64,000 bases of DNA from Mucilaginibacter sp. 44-25 (GCA_001898335.1 MKTS01000011.1:20791-84790); one strand, 5' to 3'. Numbered from the stretch's first letter, positions 16,126 through 27,143 are shown. Notes: generated by a model not told the origin, from the letters alone. Program-made: numbers and translations.

Positions 16126-19100
16126 ATGGCATTTAATCCGGTAAGGAAGATGGCAGACAATGTTGCGGCCATCCGAATCGCGCTGGACTTTACTGGACAG
16201 CAACTCTCCGAAACAGAATTAGAAACGCTGAGGAAATATGCAGGTTTCGGCGGTTTAAAAGCAGTATTGTTTCCCCCCGGGGACATTTGGACCTGGGAGA
16301 ATTTGGGAGCATCAAAAACCGATCTAAAACTCTACCCACAAGTGATGGAACTGCATGGCCTGTTGCAGGAAAAACTGACATCAAAGGAATATAAGGCTAC
16401 GATCGATGCCATGAAAAGCAGTTCACAAACTGCCTATTATACACCAGACTATATTCCAAGGGCGATCTATGCTGCCATGAAAGAGGCCCGTATTTTACCA
16501 AAACGAATTTATGAGCCAAGTGCCGGGGTCGGTGTATTTATTGATGAGGCCGTAGCAGCGTTTGATGGCCTGCAACAGATCAATGCTGTTGAAAAGGATA
16601 TTCTCACCGGTAAAATATTGACTGCCTTATGCTCGGTTTCTCAGATACCTGTGGATGTTCAGATCAAAAAACTGGAAGAAACCGCTGCGACAGAAAAAGC
16701 GCAATCCGATGTGGTGATCAGCAATATCCCTTTTGGTAAGATCGCGGTTCATGACCCGGCCTATAATAAAAGCGGCATATCATCTAAAGTCCATACCTAC
16801 TTTTTTGCTAAAGGCCTGGACAAGATCAAAGATGGTGGTATCCTGGCTTATATTGTTACGGATGCTTTTCTGAATAACCCATCCAATGAAACAGCCCGTA
16901 AATACCTGTTTACCTCCGCTGACCTGTTAAGCGTAGCCGTGCTGCCTGCCAACCTGATGAAGGAAAATGCGAATGTCGAAGTGGGCATGCATCTCATCCT
17001 GGTACAGAAAAACGACATGAAGGAAACCCTCACCGAAGCCGAAAGCCTGCTGATCGATACCATAGAAGTGGAAAATTCATTTGGTAAGTACCATCTGAAT
17101 GCCTGGTTAGCTGATAAAAATGAATTGGTGTACGCCGACGAAATTATCGAGGGCACCAATGCACGGGGCAAAGCCTCACGGGTCGCCTGGCAAAACGGCG
17201 ATATGCAGGATATCGTTCCTTCACTTCAGGAGCAGTTGTTGGATGGCTTTGCCAATTTTAACTACGCCAAGTGGGAAGCGATTTCCTTTGACACAAAGGA
17301 GACGCAACTTAAACAGTTTACCTTTTTACCGGTACCACAACCTCCAAAAACAGCCGACGAAAAAGGATTGAGTTTTGGCCAGTTAGGTTTGTTTGATGCG
17401 CCGGTTCAAACCGATCAGGATAACAAAGCATCAGCTTACCTGGATGATTTGGATAAGCAATTTGTAGATGCCGGTACCGTTCGGCAAATCAGCGTTATCC
17501 GCACAACTGCCAAACCCCTGCATGACAGCATTCTACTATTGACCGCGAGCGCCAAATCAAATAACAGGTATGTCTATAAACTATACAGCAACTTATCCGA
17601 GATCTCCTTTCCCGGAAAATGGATGACAGGGCTTACCCTTGGACAGGAGTTAGATGCGCTATCTGTTAAACTAAAACAATTTGGCCATGATTACCGCTAC
17701 GAAGGCGATACCAGCCTGGAACCTGCTTTTAAATTACAACCTGACAAGCCGAAAGCTTTCACAGACCTGAAACCCTTTTATATAAAGGATACCCTGGTCG
17801 CCTTTAATGGCAAGCTTGGCCTGATCGGTGAACCTCACAATTTCGAGGCAAAATTCACCGCGCTTGATCCGCAACCCGAATTGCCTTTTTATGAGGATTA
17901 CCTGACCCTGCGGGATATATACCTGGAACTTTCCGGTTATGAAAATGAGCATGAGATCCAGTTCCCCGAACTGCGCAAATCACTCAATTTTTATTATGAG
18001 AATTTCATTGCAAAACACGGTGAACTGAATAAAAATGCCAACCGGAACCGTATCTTAAATGATGCGGCGTTAGGCTTTAAAATGTTGTCTTCCCTTGAAA
18101 TCCGGGAGGGGGAAAAGTTTGTTCGCTCCGATATCTTTTACGGACCGCTTTTTCAGCAAAAGGAAATGCTGAAAACCGATGATCCTACCGAAGCGCTGGC
18201 AAGATGCTTGAACGACACCGGCAGGGTGGATTTAACGCTTATCGGGCAGATCACTGGTTTAACAGACGATGAAATCATTCTGCAGCTGGATAAACAGATC
18301 CTGCAAAACCCGGAAACACTGAACTGGGAAACAACAGATAATTACCTTTCCGGTAACGTGGTTCAAAAACTTCAGGCGGCAGAAAAGCTGGCCGGGGAAG
18401 ACCCGCAAAACCTTCAGTTTGCGAGAAGCCTTGCCGCCATCCGGCGTGTACAGCCGGAAAGAATCCCGTTTGAACGGCTGGATTTCAACCTTGGGGAGCG
18501 CTGGGTGCCCATTGATTATTACCAGCGCTTTGCCACCGACCTTTTCAAACTGGATACCAAGATCAATTATCTGGTATCCATAGACGATTATAAGGTAAGC
18601 TATGCCAAAAAAGGCAATACGATAACCAATGAAGAGTTTTCGGTCACCCCAAAGGAAAGCAACAAGATCACGGGCCGTACATTACTGGAATACGCGCTGC
18701 TCAATACCAATCCTCATTTTACCTACCCGGTAGAACAGTATGGCAAAGTGGTCCGCGTGCCGGATACCGAAGCAATACAAAATGCGCACCGCAAGGTAGA
18801 TAATATCAGGGCGCGCTACCTGCTTTGGCTGCTGGAACTGCCTAATGAGGATAAGAAGTACTTAGAGAAGTTATACAATGACACCTATAACTGTTATGCG
18901 TTGCGCGAATATGACGGAAGCCACCTGACCTTTCCGGGCCTTGATTTTAAAGCTTTAAAGATCTTAGACCTTTATCCCTCGCAACGAAATGCGGCTTGGC
19001 GTGTGATTCAAAACAATGGAGGGCTGATCGACCATGAAGTAGGGCTCGGTAAGACTCTGACTATGATCATTGCCGCCATGGAAATGAAAAGGCTGGGGAT

Positions 19101-20529
19101 CGTTCATAAACCAATGATACTGGCTTTAAAGGCTAATGTACAGCAGATCACCGATACGTTCCGGCTGGCTTATCCAAAAGCTAAACTATTGGCACCGGGA
19201 GAAAATGATTTTGAGCCGGCAAAGCGTAAACGCATTTTTCACGAGATCAAAAACAACAATTGGGACTGCATTATCTTAACGCATGACCAGTTTGGCAAGA
19301 TCCCCCAGGACCCGGAGATCCAGCGGCAGATCTTAGAGATCGAACTGGACAACACGGAGCTTGACCTACTGGCGATGCAAAGCGGCGGTGAAGAGATCAC
19401 CAAAGAGAAGCTAAAAGGTTTAGAGATCAGGAAGGAAAACCTGGAGGCCAAGCTGAAAAGCGTGATCGATGCCATCGAAAACCGAAAGGATACCGGTATC
19501 AATTTCCGGGAAATGGCTATCGATCACCTGTTCATTGATGAATCACATAAGTTTAAGAACCTCACGTTTACCACCAGGCATACTAAAGTTGCAGGTTTGG
19601 GGAACATGGCAGGCAGTCAGAAAGCGCTTAACATGCTTTTTGCCATTCGTACCTTACAGGACCGCTACGATACGGACCTGTGCGCTACCTTCCTTTCCGG
19701 CACACCCATTTCCAACAGTTTGACGGAAATGTATCTCATCTTTAAGTACCTCCGGCCGAGGGAATTGGAAAGGCAGCATATCAGCAATTTTGATGCATGG
19801 GCAGCGGTTTATGCCCGCAAAACCGTTGACTTTGAATTTACGGTCACCAACGAAATTCGGGCGAAGGAACGTTTTCGCCATTTTATCAAAGTGCCGGAAC
19901 TCGCGCTGTTTTATAACCAGATCACCGATTACAAAACAGCTAAACATATTAATCTCGATAAGCCGGAAATTGAGGAAACACTGGTCAATATCAAGCCAAC
20001 GCCTGATCAGCAGGACTTCATTAAGCGCCTGATGCAATTCGCCAAGACGGGTGATGCCACCTTTATCGGCAGGCGTCCCCTGACCAAAGATGAGGACAAA
20101 GGCCGGATGCTCATCGCCACCAACTATGCCAAGAAAATGGCGGTAGATATGCGGTTGGTAAACCCGGATAAATATGGCGACAACCCAGGCAATAAAGTCA
20201 ATGTTTGCGCGCGGAATGTGGCGGAGATCTATCATGAAAGTACGCCACACAAGGGGACGCAGATCATTTTCAGCGATATCGGTACGCCAAAAACTGATGA
20301 GTTTAATGTGTATGATGCGCTGCGGGATAAGCTGATCAATGATTTCAACATCCCGGCTAACCAGATCACCTTTATACACAACTGGGCAACCGATAAACAG
20401 CGTAAAGAACTATTTAAAAAAATGAACGCCGGGGAGATCAGGATTCTGATCGGCAGTACCGAAAAAGCCGGAACAGGTTTAAATGTTCAGGAACGTATCG
20501 TTGCCATGCACCATTTGGATATCCCCTGG
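16126..20529 (+). CDS. N6-DNA methylase/SNF2-type helicase, 5' exon (interrupted by group II intron)
   Basis: This 5' exon encodes 1468 codons of a large ICE protein. A methylase-like region carries [10 protein letters not shown] near residue 129 (SAM-binding motif I) and SNIPFGK near 199 (NPPF-like). A helicase core carries HEVGLGKT near 969 (Walker A), IDESHKF near 1137 (DEAH-type) and SGTPISNS, and [14 protein letters not shown] with HHLDIPW at the end form motifs V-VI. Read through, it would stop 2 codons into the intron. Joining 20529 to 22899 restores the frame and gives 1819 aa. Such fused methylase/helicases are frequent in Bacteroidota conjugative elements and may modify or remodel transferred DNA. 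Confidence 0.9.
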
Positions 20530-21133
20530 GTGTGACACGAGGTCGCATAAGTGATTGTTTAACAATCAAGATTAAACCTGCTGTTCCGTCAGCAGTAGCC
20601 TAACGACACATGCATTAAGAGTAATCTGATGTATGGAGCTGTCGTGACAAAGTAACCCTTTCATCGAAGGATGAAGCAGCTTGAACCGCGAGGGGAAGCG
20701 AAAACCATAGTATTAAACGGTTGGGGAGCAAGGCTGAGTGGTATGGTTAACGTAAGTGAACTGTTATTTAAACATCGTAATGTCGACTGAGCCAAAGATA
20801 CTGATAGGCTCTAACCAAAAGGTAAGCAGTCGGATAACCCTTTCCAAGGTAGGGTTACACGGATTAAGCACTGCCGGTGGATAGACAGAACCTAACCCAC
20901 TCGTTCGTCACTTATGTGGAACGTGGTAAGCCCGTAATGCTCCTGCTGGCGCAGGAAAGTTGCCCGTAAGGTCAACCGATAGCAGTGCGGGTATAAGAAA
21001 GCAGAAAAAGCGAATGCCGTTTTGTAATGAGACGGATAGAGGTTTAAACGTTACCTCACGCGAAAGCGGGCAGACTTCTGTATGGTAATTCATTACAATA
21101 AACTTTTAGAACTTTTTCAAAGGAGGAAAGCAA

Positions 21134-22804
21134 ATGAACGTAAATCAAACAGCGTGTGCACCGACCGACCAAAGGTTAGATTGGGAGAGTATTGACTGGA
21201 CTCAATGTGAACAGGAGGTTAAAAAGCTACAAGCACGTATTGTAAAAGCTCAAAAAGAATGCAGATATGGTAAAGTGAAAGCTTTACAATGGATGCTGAC
21301 CCATTCGTTTGCTGCTAAAACATTGGCAGTAAAACGGGTAACTACCAATAATGGTAGAAGGACATCGGGAGTAGACAAAGTATTATGGACTACTCCCCAA
21401 GCGAAAGCTAAGGCTACTTTGGATTTAAGACGCAGGGATTACAAACCCCAGCCTCTTAAAAGGGTGCATATAGCAAAAAGCAACGGAAAGTTAAGACCGT
21501 TGGGCATACCTACTATGAAGGACAGGGCTATGCAGGCATTATACCTGATGGCTCTCGAACCTGTATCGGAAACTTTGGCGGACAGCCATTCTTATGGCTT
21601 CCGTAAGGAAAGAAGCACGGCTGATGCCATTTCACAATGTCACAACGTGTTATGCAAAGGTTATTCTCCTACATGGATTTTGGAAGGCGACATTAAAGGC
21701 TGCTTTGACCACATTAGTCATGAATGGCTTATCAACCATATCCCTATGGATAAGTTGATGCTAAAGAAATGGCTTAAAAGTGGTTTTATATTCGACAAAC
21801 AGCTTTTCCTAACCGAAGAAGGTACCCCACAAGGCGGGATCATCTCACCGACTTTAGCAAATATGACCTCAGACGGTCTGCAAAAAGTACTTGCGGACAG
21901 GTACAAAAGAAGGACTATTAATGGAGTTCAGGTATCGCCAATGGTTAACCTTATCCGGTACGCAGATGATTTTATCATCACAAGTGCCAATAAGGAAACA
22001 TTGGAACTGGAAATCAAGCCGTTACTGATCGATTTTCTAACTGAAAGAGGTTTACAGCTTTCAGAAGAAAAAACAAAGATCACCAATATTGAAGATGGTT
22101 TCGATTTCTTAGGTTTCAACATTAGGCAATACAAAGATGAAGTTCTGACTAAACCTGCAAAGGATAAAGTGCAGAAATTCCTCGAAAAAATCAGAACTAT
22201 CATTGATGCCAACAAGGCCTGTAAGCAGGAATCATTAATCAGATTGTTAAACCCTGTCATCACAGGTTGGGCAAACTATTACAAAAATGGTGCTGCAACC
22301 GATGTATTCAAGAGAGCCGACCATCAGATATTCCTTAAACTGTGGCAATGGGCTAAACGCAGACACCCTAAGAAGGGTAAAACGTGGATAGTCGATAAAT
22401 ACTTCCACAGGGTAGGAAACAAGGGCTGGCAATTCGTTGCCTTCTTTGATAAGAAAGGTGGTACAGATAAAATAAAACTGAAGAAACTGGCGGACACCAA
22501 GTATGCCAGGTATCTGAAAGTTAAGGCGGATGCAAACCCATTCGATAGCGAATGGAACCTTTATTTCGACAAGCGTGATACGCACAAAATGTTGGAAACA
22601 CTTAAAGGTAGAAATGCATTACTGCACATCTGGAAAAAGCAAAATCGCAAATGTCCGATCTGTGGCGATGCCATTGACAAGGATACGTCATGGAACGTAA
22701 CAGAACATCTCGTAGAAGCGAAAATCATAAGAAAGCTTGTACATGACAGATGCCACAGATCAATCAGACACCAAAAAATGGGAAATTATGAGCTGGTTTC
22801 TTAA
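21134..22804 (+). CDS. ltrA: group II intron reverse transcriptase/maturase
   Basis: The 556-aa intron-encoded protein has an RT domain with LRPLGIPTMKDRAMQ, SYGFRKERSTADAI, LEGDIKGCFDHISH, EGTPQGGIISP and an intact RYADDF catalytic motif near residue 274. The maturase X domain carries LNPVITGWANYYKN. The C-terminus has CPICGD and DRCHRSIRH of an HNH-type endonuclease, but the region between them (TEHLVEAKIIRKLVH) is shorter than usual and lacks the common HHI..K..GG pattern. A strong ribosome-binding site (AAAGGAGGAAAG) precedes the ATG. It should promote splicing and retrohoming; whether the endonuclease is active is uncertain. Confidence 0.93.
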   Translation: MNVNQTACAPTDQRLDWESIDWTQCEQEVKKLQARIVKAQKECRYGKVKALQWMLTHSFAAKTLAVKRVTTNNGRRTSGVDKVLWTTPQAKAKATLDLRRRDYKPQPLKRVHIAKSNGKLRPLGIPTMKDRAMQALYLMALEPVSETLADSHSYGFRKERSTADAISQCHNVLCKGYSPTWILEGDIKGCFDHISHEWLINHIPMDKLMLKKWLKSGFIFDKQLFLTEEGTPQGGIISPTLANMTSDGLQKVLADRYKRRTINGVQVSPMVNLIRYADDFIITSANKETLELEIKPLLIDFLTERGLQLSEEKTKITNIEDGFDFLGFNIRQYKDEVLTKPAKDKVQKFLEKIRTIIDANKACKQESLIRLLNPVITGWANYYKNGAATDVFKRADHQIFLKLWQWAKRRHPKKGKTWIVDKYFHRVGNKGWQFVAFFDKKGGTDKIKLKKLADTKYARYLKVKADANPFDSEWNLYFDKRDTHKMLETLKGRNALLHIWKKQNRKCPICGDAIDKDTSWNVTEHLVEAKIIRKLVHDRCHRSIRHQKMGNYELVS

Positions 22805-22823
22805 CAGAAATTTTGAATTACTT

Positions 22824-22857
22824 GAGCCGTATGAGGGGAAACTCTCACGTACGGTTC
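22824..22857 (+). ncRNA. group II intron domain V
   Basis: A 34-nt hairpin begins GAGCCGTATG, has a GGGGAAACTC tip, and ends CGTACGGTTC. It carries the catalytic AGC triad at 22825-22827 and shows the near-universal bacterial domain V sequence. It starts 19 nt after the stop of the reverse transcriptase gene. Confidence 0.9.
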
Positions 22858-22898
22858 TTAGAGGAGAAGATAGTCGTAAGATTATTGACTTACTCGAT

Positions 22899-23954
22899 AA
22901 ACCTTCTGAACTGGAACAGCGTGATGGGCGTGGTGCGCGGCAAGGTAACTGGTTGGCCAAACAGTTTTATGGCAACAAGGTCAGGAACTTCATTTATGCG
23001 GTAGAGCAATCATTGGACAATTATAAATTCAATCTGCTGAAGAACAAACAGATCTTCATCAGTCAGATGAAGAACAATGAATTATCCGTGCGTACCCTGG
23101 ATGAAGGGGCGATGGATGAACAAAGCGGCATGAGTTTCTCTGAGTATATCGCCATTTTATCAGGGGATACTTCTTTGTTGGAAAAGACACGCCTTGAAAA
23201 AAAAGTTGCCGAACTGGAAGGTTATAAAGGCGCTCACTTTAAGGAAGTTGCCCGCAGCCGCTACCTGTTGGAAGACCTGGAAAAGAAAAGCCGGGAAACC
23301 CAATCTACTTTGGAGCTGGTTCGCAAGGATGAGGTGAATTACAAAAAGGTCCTGAAACTGGATGAGGACGGCACCAAGCAGAACCCGCTTAAATTAAAAG
23401 ATACCGAATTGGCAGATACCGTTGCAATTGGTAATCACCTGATCAGTTTATATAAAAACTGGTCGCCCGCCGATTATAGCCAGCCTGATCTTCATTTAGG
23501 TGAATTGTATGGGTTTGAACTTTATATCAGGCGTAAGCTGCAAACAATCGAGGATGGATTTACCAGTCGGATCACCCATGTAACCTCGCTATACGCTGAA
23601 AGCCGGTCAACCGGTATTAAGTATATGCAAAATGGCGGCGCGCCCAATATTGACAATCCTAAGCACGCGGCAAGGTATTTTTTGGATGCGATCAACAGGG
23701 TTGTTGGCATGGCGGAGCGGTACGAAAAGGAACTGGATGGCATCAACAAACAGATACCGGAAATTCGTGAGTTGTCGCTGAGGCCCTTTGACCAGGAGTA
23801 TGAACTGGCATCCTTAAAAAAGGAAGTGGAAAAACTGGATTTGGAGATCAATCAAAAAATAGCCGAAAGGGAAAAGCAGGCACAGGCAGATCAAATGACA
23901 ATTGAAGATGTCGATGATTCGATTGAGCTGGTTCCTGCTGGTATTAAACGTTAA
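22899..23954 (+). CDS. N6-DNA methylase/SNF2-type helicase, 3' exon
   Basis: The 3' exon supplies 351 residues, starting KPSELEQRDGRGARQGNW, which is the second half of helicase motif VI (Q..GR..R with catalytic arginines). The following region is largely helical, with coiled-coil-like stretches (RLEKKVAELEGYKGAH and EKEL...LEINQKIAEREKQ) near the end. The frame continues exactly from 20529. An apparent independent start upstream (22737) lies in the end of the intron and is not a real gene start. Without splicing the helicase would lack its arginine fingers. Confidence 0.88.
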   Translation, partial: KPSELEQRDGRGARQGNWLAKQFYGNKVRNFIYAVEQSLDNYKFNLLKNKQIFISQMKNNELSVRTLDEGAMDEQSGMSFSEYIAILSGDTSLLEKTRLEKKVAELEGYKGAHFKEVARSRYLLEDLEKKSRETQSTLELVRKDEVNYKKVLKLDEDGTKQNPLKLKDTELADTVAIGNHLISLYKNWSPADYSQPDLHLGELYGFELYIRRKLQTIEDGFTSRITHVTSLYAESRSTGIKYMQNGGAPNIDNPKHAARYFLDAINRVVGMAERYEKELDGINKQIPEIRELSLRPFDQEYELASLKKEVEKLDLEINQKIAEREKQAQADQMTIEDVDDSIELVPAGIKR

Positions 23955-23972
23955 AAATCTTAAATCTAAACT

Positions 23973-24599
23973 ATGGAACAGATCAGTATCTATACCAGGC
24001 CAAGGCCGGTAATCCAATTGGGCGAAACATGGTTTTTCGTTGATGCGCAGTGGCAATATCTGATTGAGGTTGAAAATCCCGAAAACAAGATCGATATGGG
24101 GGAAGCACGCTCTTTTAAAGATCACATCGAAATATGGTATGACCCTTTGATCAGGAATTGTTATAATGGCCCATTTGCGGAGACACCTCCCGAACACATT
24201 CACATTTACTGGTTTCACTCCTTTAGCGCTTTAGACCCTGCGGGTGAGGCTGCAAAGCTTGATGAACTCAATCCGCAATGGCGGGTGAAATCTGACATCA
24301 AGCTGCCATTGGCTGAAATAGCAGGCAGATACTTCTTTGTCGATAAAAACTATAGTTGCTTTTATGAAGTAAATAACTGCTGGAACTCAATTAGTTTTAA
24401 GGAGATCACTTGCCGTAAAAAAGCCAAAGGCTTCTTTATCAATCTAAATTACCATAATACCGCGTTTCCACATGAGATCGCTGCTGCATCAAAAGCACCG
24501 ATATGGCCGGAGCATATCGTTTTTGCTCCGATCAACGGCGGCACTAAAGTGCATAAAATTATATACGGGTACTTAAAGCGTAAGCATATGCAGCGCTAA
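23973..24599 (+). CDS. ICE accessory protein with internal duplication
   Basis: The 208-aa soluble protein is of unrecognised family. Its two halves share a pattern: LGETWFFVDAQWQYLIEVENPENKIDM (about residues 16-42) and IAGRYFFVDKNYSCFYEVNNCWNSISF (about 115-141), suggesting an ancient internal duplication. It is rich in aromatic residues and has no signal peptide. It lies 18 bp after the helicase and before a terminator, so it probably ends that transcription unit. Confidence 0.62.
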   Translation: MEQISIYTRPRPVIQLGETWFFVDAQWQYLIEVENPENKIDMGEARSFKDHIEIWYDPLIRNCYNGPFAETPPEHIHIYWFHSFSALDPAGEAAKLDELNPQWRVKSDIKLPLAEIAGRYFFVDKNYSCFYEVNNCWNSISFKEITCRKKAKGFFINLNYHNTAFPHEIAAASKAPIWPEHIVFAPINGGTKVHKIIYGYLKRKHMQR

Positions 24600-24624
24600 C
24601 CCCAATTGATAGAGCGATCTCTAT

Positions 24625-24655
24625 AAGCCATCCGCATAAGCCGATGGCTTTCTTT
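24625..24655 (+). terminator. Rho-independent terminator
   Basis: AAGCCATC (24625-24632) pairs with GATGGCTT (24643-24650) and is followed by TCTTT. It lies between the accessory gene and the coupling-protein gene and closes the upstream operon. Confidence 0.65.
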
Positions 24656-24726
24656 ATTTGATAACATTCCTGATATGGAAGAACGGCGAAGCCCTCCTTC
24701 CATGCCATTAAAAAACACATTATATT

Positions 24727-26727
24727 ATGGAAGAAACCAGAGAGCAGCAAAAACTCCATGGGTTTCTGCAATGCGCCATCTATATATCCATAGGTTTAGA
24801 AGCTGCTATTTTTATTTACCATGACGCCCCTTTCTGGGGCATTTTTTTTACCCCACTGGATAAGCTTAGCCACCTGGTCATTTACTCTGCCCAGGTTTAT
24901 AGTAAGCTGACCACGTTTGGCCTTATCTGCCTGGTCAGCATCGGTACGCTGGCAAAAAAGAAAACAGACCTCGACCCTAAAAAGCATATCATCTATCCGC
25001 TTGCTATCGGTCTGTTTTTATTCTTCGGCAGCCTTGTATTTGCGGGGCGTGCCTCCCCGGTAGCATTTGCCTATACCAGCTGGTATAACCTGCTTTACCT
25101 GGTCTGCTCTTTTACCGGGGCGCTCATGGTGAGCCTGTCTATGGACAACATCTCCAAGTTCATCAAATCAGGCCTGGGCAAGGACAAATGGAATACGGAG
25201 GCGGAAAGCTTCATGCAGCCGGTCAAGCGGGTGGATACACCTTATTCGGTCAATATCCCCATGCTTTTCTATTACAAGGGAAAGGTGCGAAACGGCTGGA
25301 TCAATATCTGCAATGTTTTTCGCGGGACGATGGTGATCGGTACACCCGGTTCGGGTAAATCGTTTAGTATAGTCAATCCTTTTATCCGTCAGCTGATTGC
25401 CAAAGAATTTGCGGTCTGTCTCTACGATTTCAAGTTCCCTGACCTCGGCCATATCGCCTATTACCATTACCTGCTGGCCAAGCAGAACGGGAAATTAAAA
25501 GGCTTCGCCTTTCATGTCATCAACCTAAACGATATTGAAAGAAGTCGCAGGATCAACCCCTGGAGGGCAGATTATATCAAGTCATTGGCCGATGCAGCGG
25601 AAACTGCCGAAGCTTTGGTAGAGGCATTAAAAAAAGGCGACCGTTCCGGTGGCAGCGACCAGTTCTTCACGCAATCTGCTATTAACTTCCTGGCATCCTG
25701 TGTTTATTTCATGAGCAAATATAAAGGCGGCATCTATTCCAGCTTTCCTCATGTACTGGCCTTGTTGAACCGCTCTTACGAGGAAATATTTAATGCATTG
25801 ACTTCCGAACCGGAACTTCGTTCGCTGCTATCGCCCTTCATGACTGCTTATAACGCTAAAGCGTTTGATCAGTTAGAGGGACAGATCGGTACACTGAAGA
25901 TATTTATCAGCCGGTTGGCTACAAAGGAAACGTACTGGGTATTCTCCGGCAATGATTTTGATTTGAAAATTTCAGACAAGGAAAATCCCGGAATGCTGGT
26001 GCTGGCAAACGATCCGAATACCCAAAATATTAATTCGGCCTGTTATTCCATCATCATCAACCGCCTGACCAAGCTGATCAATACCAAAGGCAATTTGCCT
26101 TCTGCACTGATCGTGGATGAGGTACCCACCTTATTTGTTCACCGGGTGGAAAATCTAATAGCAACTGCCAGGTCGAATAAGGTAGCCGTTTTGATGGGAT
26201 TACAGGAGTTGCCACAGTTCAACCAGCAATACGGAAAAGATACCGCAGCCACCATCACCGCCGTAGTGGGTACTGTGCTTTCCGGCTCCGTTAGGAATAA
26301 GGATACTTTGGAATGGTTGGAGCGCCTCTTTGGTAAATCCAAACAGATCGGTGAAGGCCTGTCCATCGACCGCAATAAAACCTCGACTTCCCTGAATGAA
26401 AAACTGGAAGCCCTTATTCCGGCAGGGAAGATCGCATCGCTCAATTCCGGCGAGATGGTTGGCGTCATCGCCTCCGATGTACAGGAAAAGTTTACCGGGC
26501 AATTTGAAACGTCCGCGATCAACTGCCGGATCAATCTCGATATGGAAGCCATCAAGCGGGAAGAAAAAGGCTATAAGCCTTTGCCGTCCTTTTATGATTT
26601 CGGCGGCAAGCTGGATGAAAAACTCCGGCAGAACTTTAACCATATCAGCCAGGAAATACAGGAAATGGTATTGGCCTTTAAGCCGCCAACCCCCACAGTA
26701 CCAGTTAAAGCCACCATGAAGAAATGA
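24727..26727 (+). CDS. type IV coupling protein (VirD4/TraG-like, YWFCY-type N-terminus)
   Basis: The 666-aa protein has an N-terminal membrane region with several helices (residues about 10-150). It then carries an ATPase domain with Walker A GTPGSGKSFS near 206-215, YDFKFPDLGHIAYYHY downstream, and Walker B ALIVDEVPTLF near 460. Coupling proteins hand the relaxase-DNA complex to the secretion channel; in Bacteroidota elements this type is often called MobC. It overlaps the next gene by 4 nt. The family call is strong; the symbol is left open because naming differs between elements. Confidence 0.9.
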   Translation: MEETREQQKLHGFLQCAIYISIGLEAAIFIYHDAPFWGIFFTPLDKLSHLVIYSAQVYSKLTTFGLICLVSIGTLAKKKTDLDPKKHIIYPLAIGLFLFFGSLVFAGRASPVAFAYTSWYNLLYLVCSFTGALMVSLSMDNISKFIKSGLGKDKWNTEAESFMQPVKRVDTPYSVNIPMLFYYKGKVRNGWINICNVFRGTMVIGTPGSGKSFSIVNPFIRQLIAKEFAVCLYDFKFPDLGHIAYYHYLLAKQNGKLKGFAFHVINLNDIERSRRINPWRADYIKSLADAAETAEALVEALKKGDRSGGSDQFFTQSAINFLASCVYFMSKYKGGIYSSFPHVLALLNRSYEEIFNALTSEPELRSLLSPFMTAYNAKAFDQLEGQIGTLKIFISRLATKETYWVFSGNDFDLKISDKENPGMLVLANDPNTQNINSACYSIIINRLTKLINTKGNLPSALIVDEVPTLFVHRVENLIATARSNKVAVLMGLQELPQFNQQYGKDTAATITAVVGTVLSGSVRNKDTLEWLERLFGKSKQIGEGLSIDRNKTSTSLNEKLEALIPAGKIASLNSGEMVGVIASDVQEKFTGQFETSAINCRINLDMEAIKREEKGYKPLPSFYDFGGKLDEKLRQNFNHISQEIQEMVLAFKPPTPTVPVKATMKK

Positions 26728-27143
26728 AAGAAGAAACAAACGAAATACAGTTACCTCATTATTTGCTGGTACACCCTGATTTGAAAGATGACCCGGTAAA
26801 TAAACAGAACGAGATCGGTTTTATTACGGCTGCGATCCTGAACACCGATGAATTTTATGTGGGTTTTGATGATCACCAGGTTGGCTTCTACGGCGCTGAT
26901 GCGCTGCTCACCTTCAAATATCCGGGCGATATCTATGATTTCCTGCATGAAAATGCGCTGACCTTATCCGTTGATGATTTTAAAGACCTCAAAAACATCG
27001 CGCTTTTACTGGATCATGGAACTGAAAAACATATCCGCACGGCGATGGAGCTGGTTAAAAAGAACGGTAACATTCACGATGCGGTAACCATTGGTTTAGA
27101 CCGCTTTCTTGGAATAGATCAAACCAGGGGTTTGAAAAGATAG
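26724..27143 (+). CDS. ICE small-protein family, copy 1
   Basis: The 139-aa acidic protein of unknown function is related to the two following proteins. All begin with a short strand-rich half (HYLLVHPDLKDDPVNKQNEIGFITAAI) containing an xxFY(G/P)A segment, then a helical half (SVDDFKDLKNIALLLDHGTEKHIRTAMELV). The ATGA overlap with the coupling-protein gene suggests translational coupling. The triplication hints at a multi-subunit or dose-dependent role (inference). Confidence 0.65.
   Translation: MKEETNEIQLPHYLLVHPDLKDDPVNKQNEIGFITAAILNTDEFYVGFDDHQVGFYGADALLTFKYPGDIYDFLHENALTLSVDDFKDLKNIALLLDHGTEKHIRTAMELVKKNGNIHDAVTIGLDRFLGIDQTRGLKR

Larger units (their letters stand above)
20530..22898 (+). 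mobile_element. group II intron with encoded reverse transcriptase
   Basis: The intron begins with GTGTGAC (consensus GUGYG) directly after the TGG codon of HHLDIPW. It contains a structured 5' region of about 600 nt (domains I-III), the reverse transcriptase gene in domain IV, a 34-nt domain V at 22824-22857, a domain VI hairpin (GTAAG...CTTAC), and ends in AT (consensus AY). A candidate branch adenosine is 22892. Removal joins ...LDIPW with KPSELEQRDGRGARQ, the expected continuation of the helicase motif. The ends were deduced from frame restoration and consensus and agree with each other. EBS/IBS pairings could not be confirmed by eye. Confidence 0.92.

Noticed and set aside
16126..20535. 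Methylase/helicase as a truncated pseudogene
   Set aside because: The stop lies inside a group II intron. Removing 20530-22898 restores the conserved frame exactly.
20530..21133. EBS1/IBS1 pairing of the intron
   Set aside because: Searching by eye for a complement of the exon end ATCCCCTGG gave only partial matches, so no pairing is claimed.
22737..23954. Independent gene starting at 22737
   Set aside because: The first 54 codons are intron 3' end (including domains V and VI). Similarity to helicases begins only at 22899.
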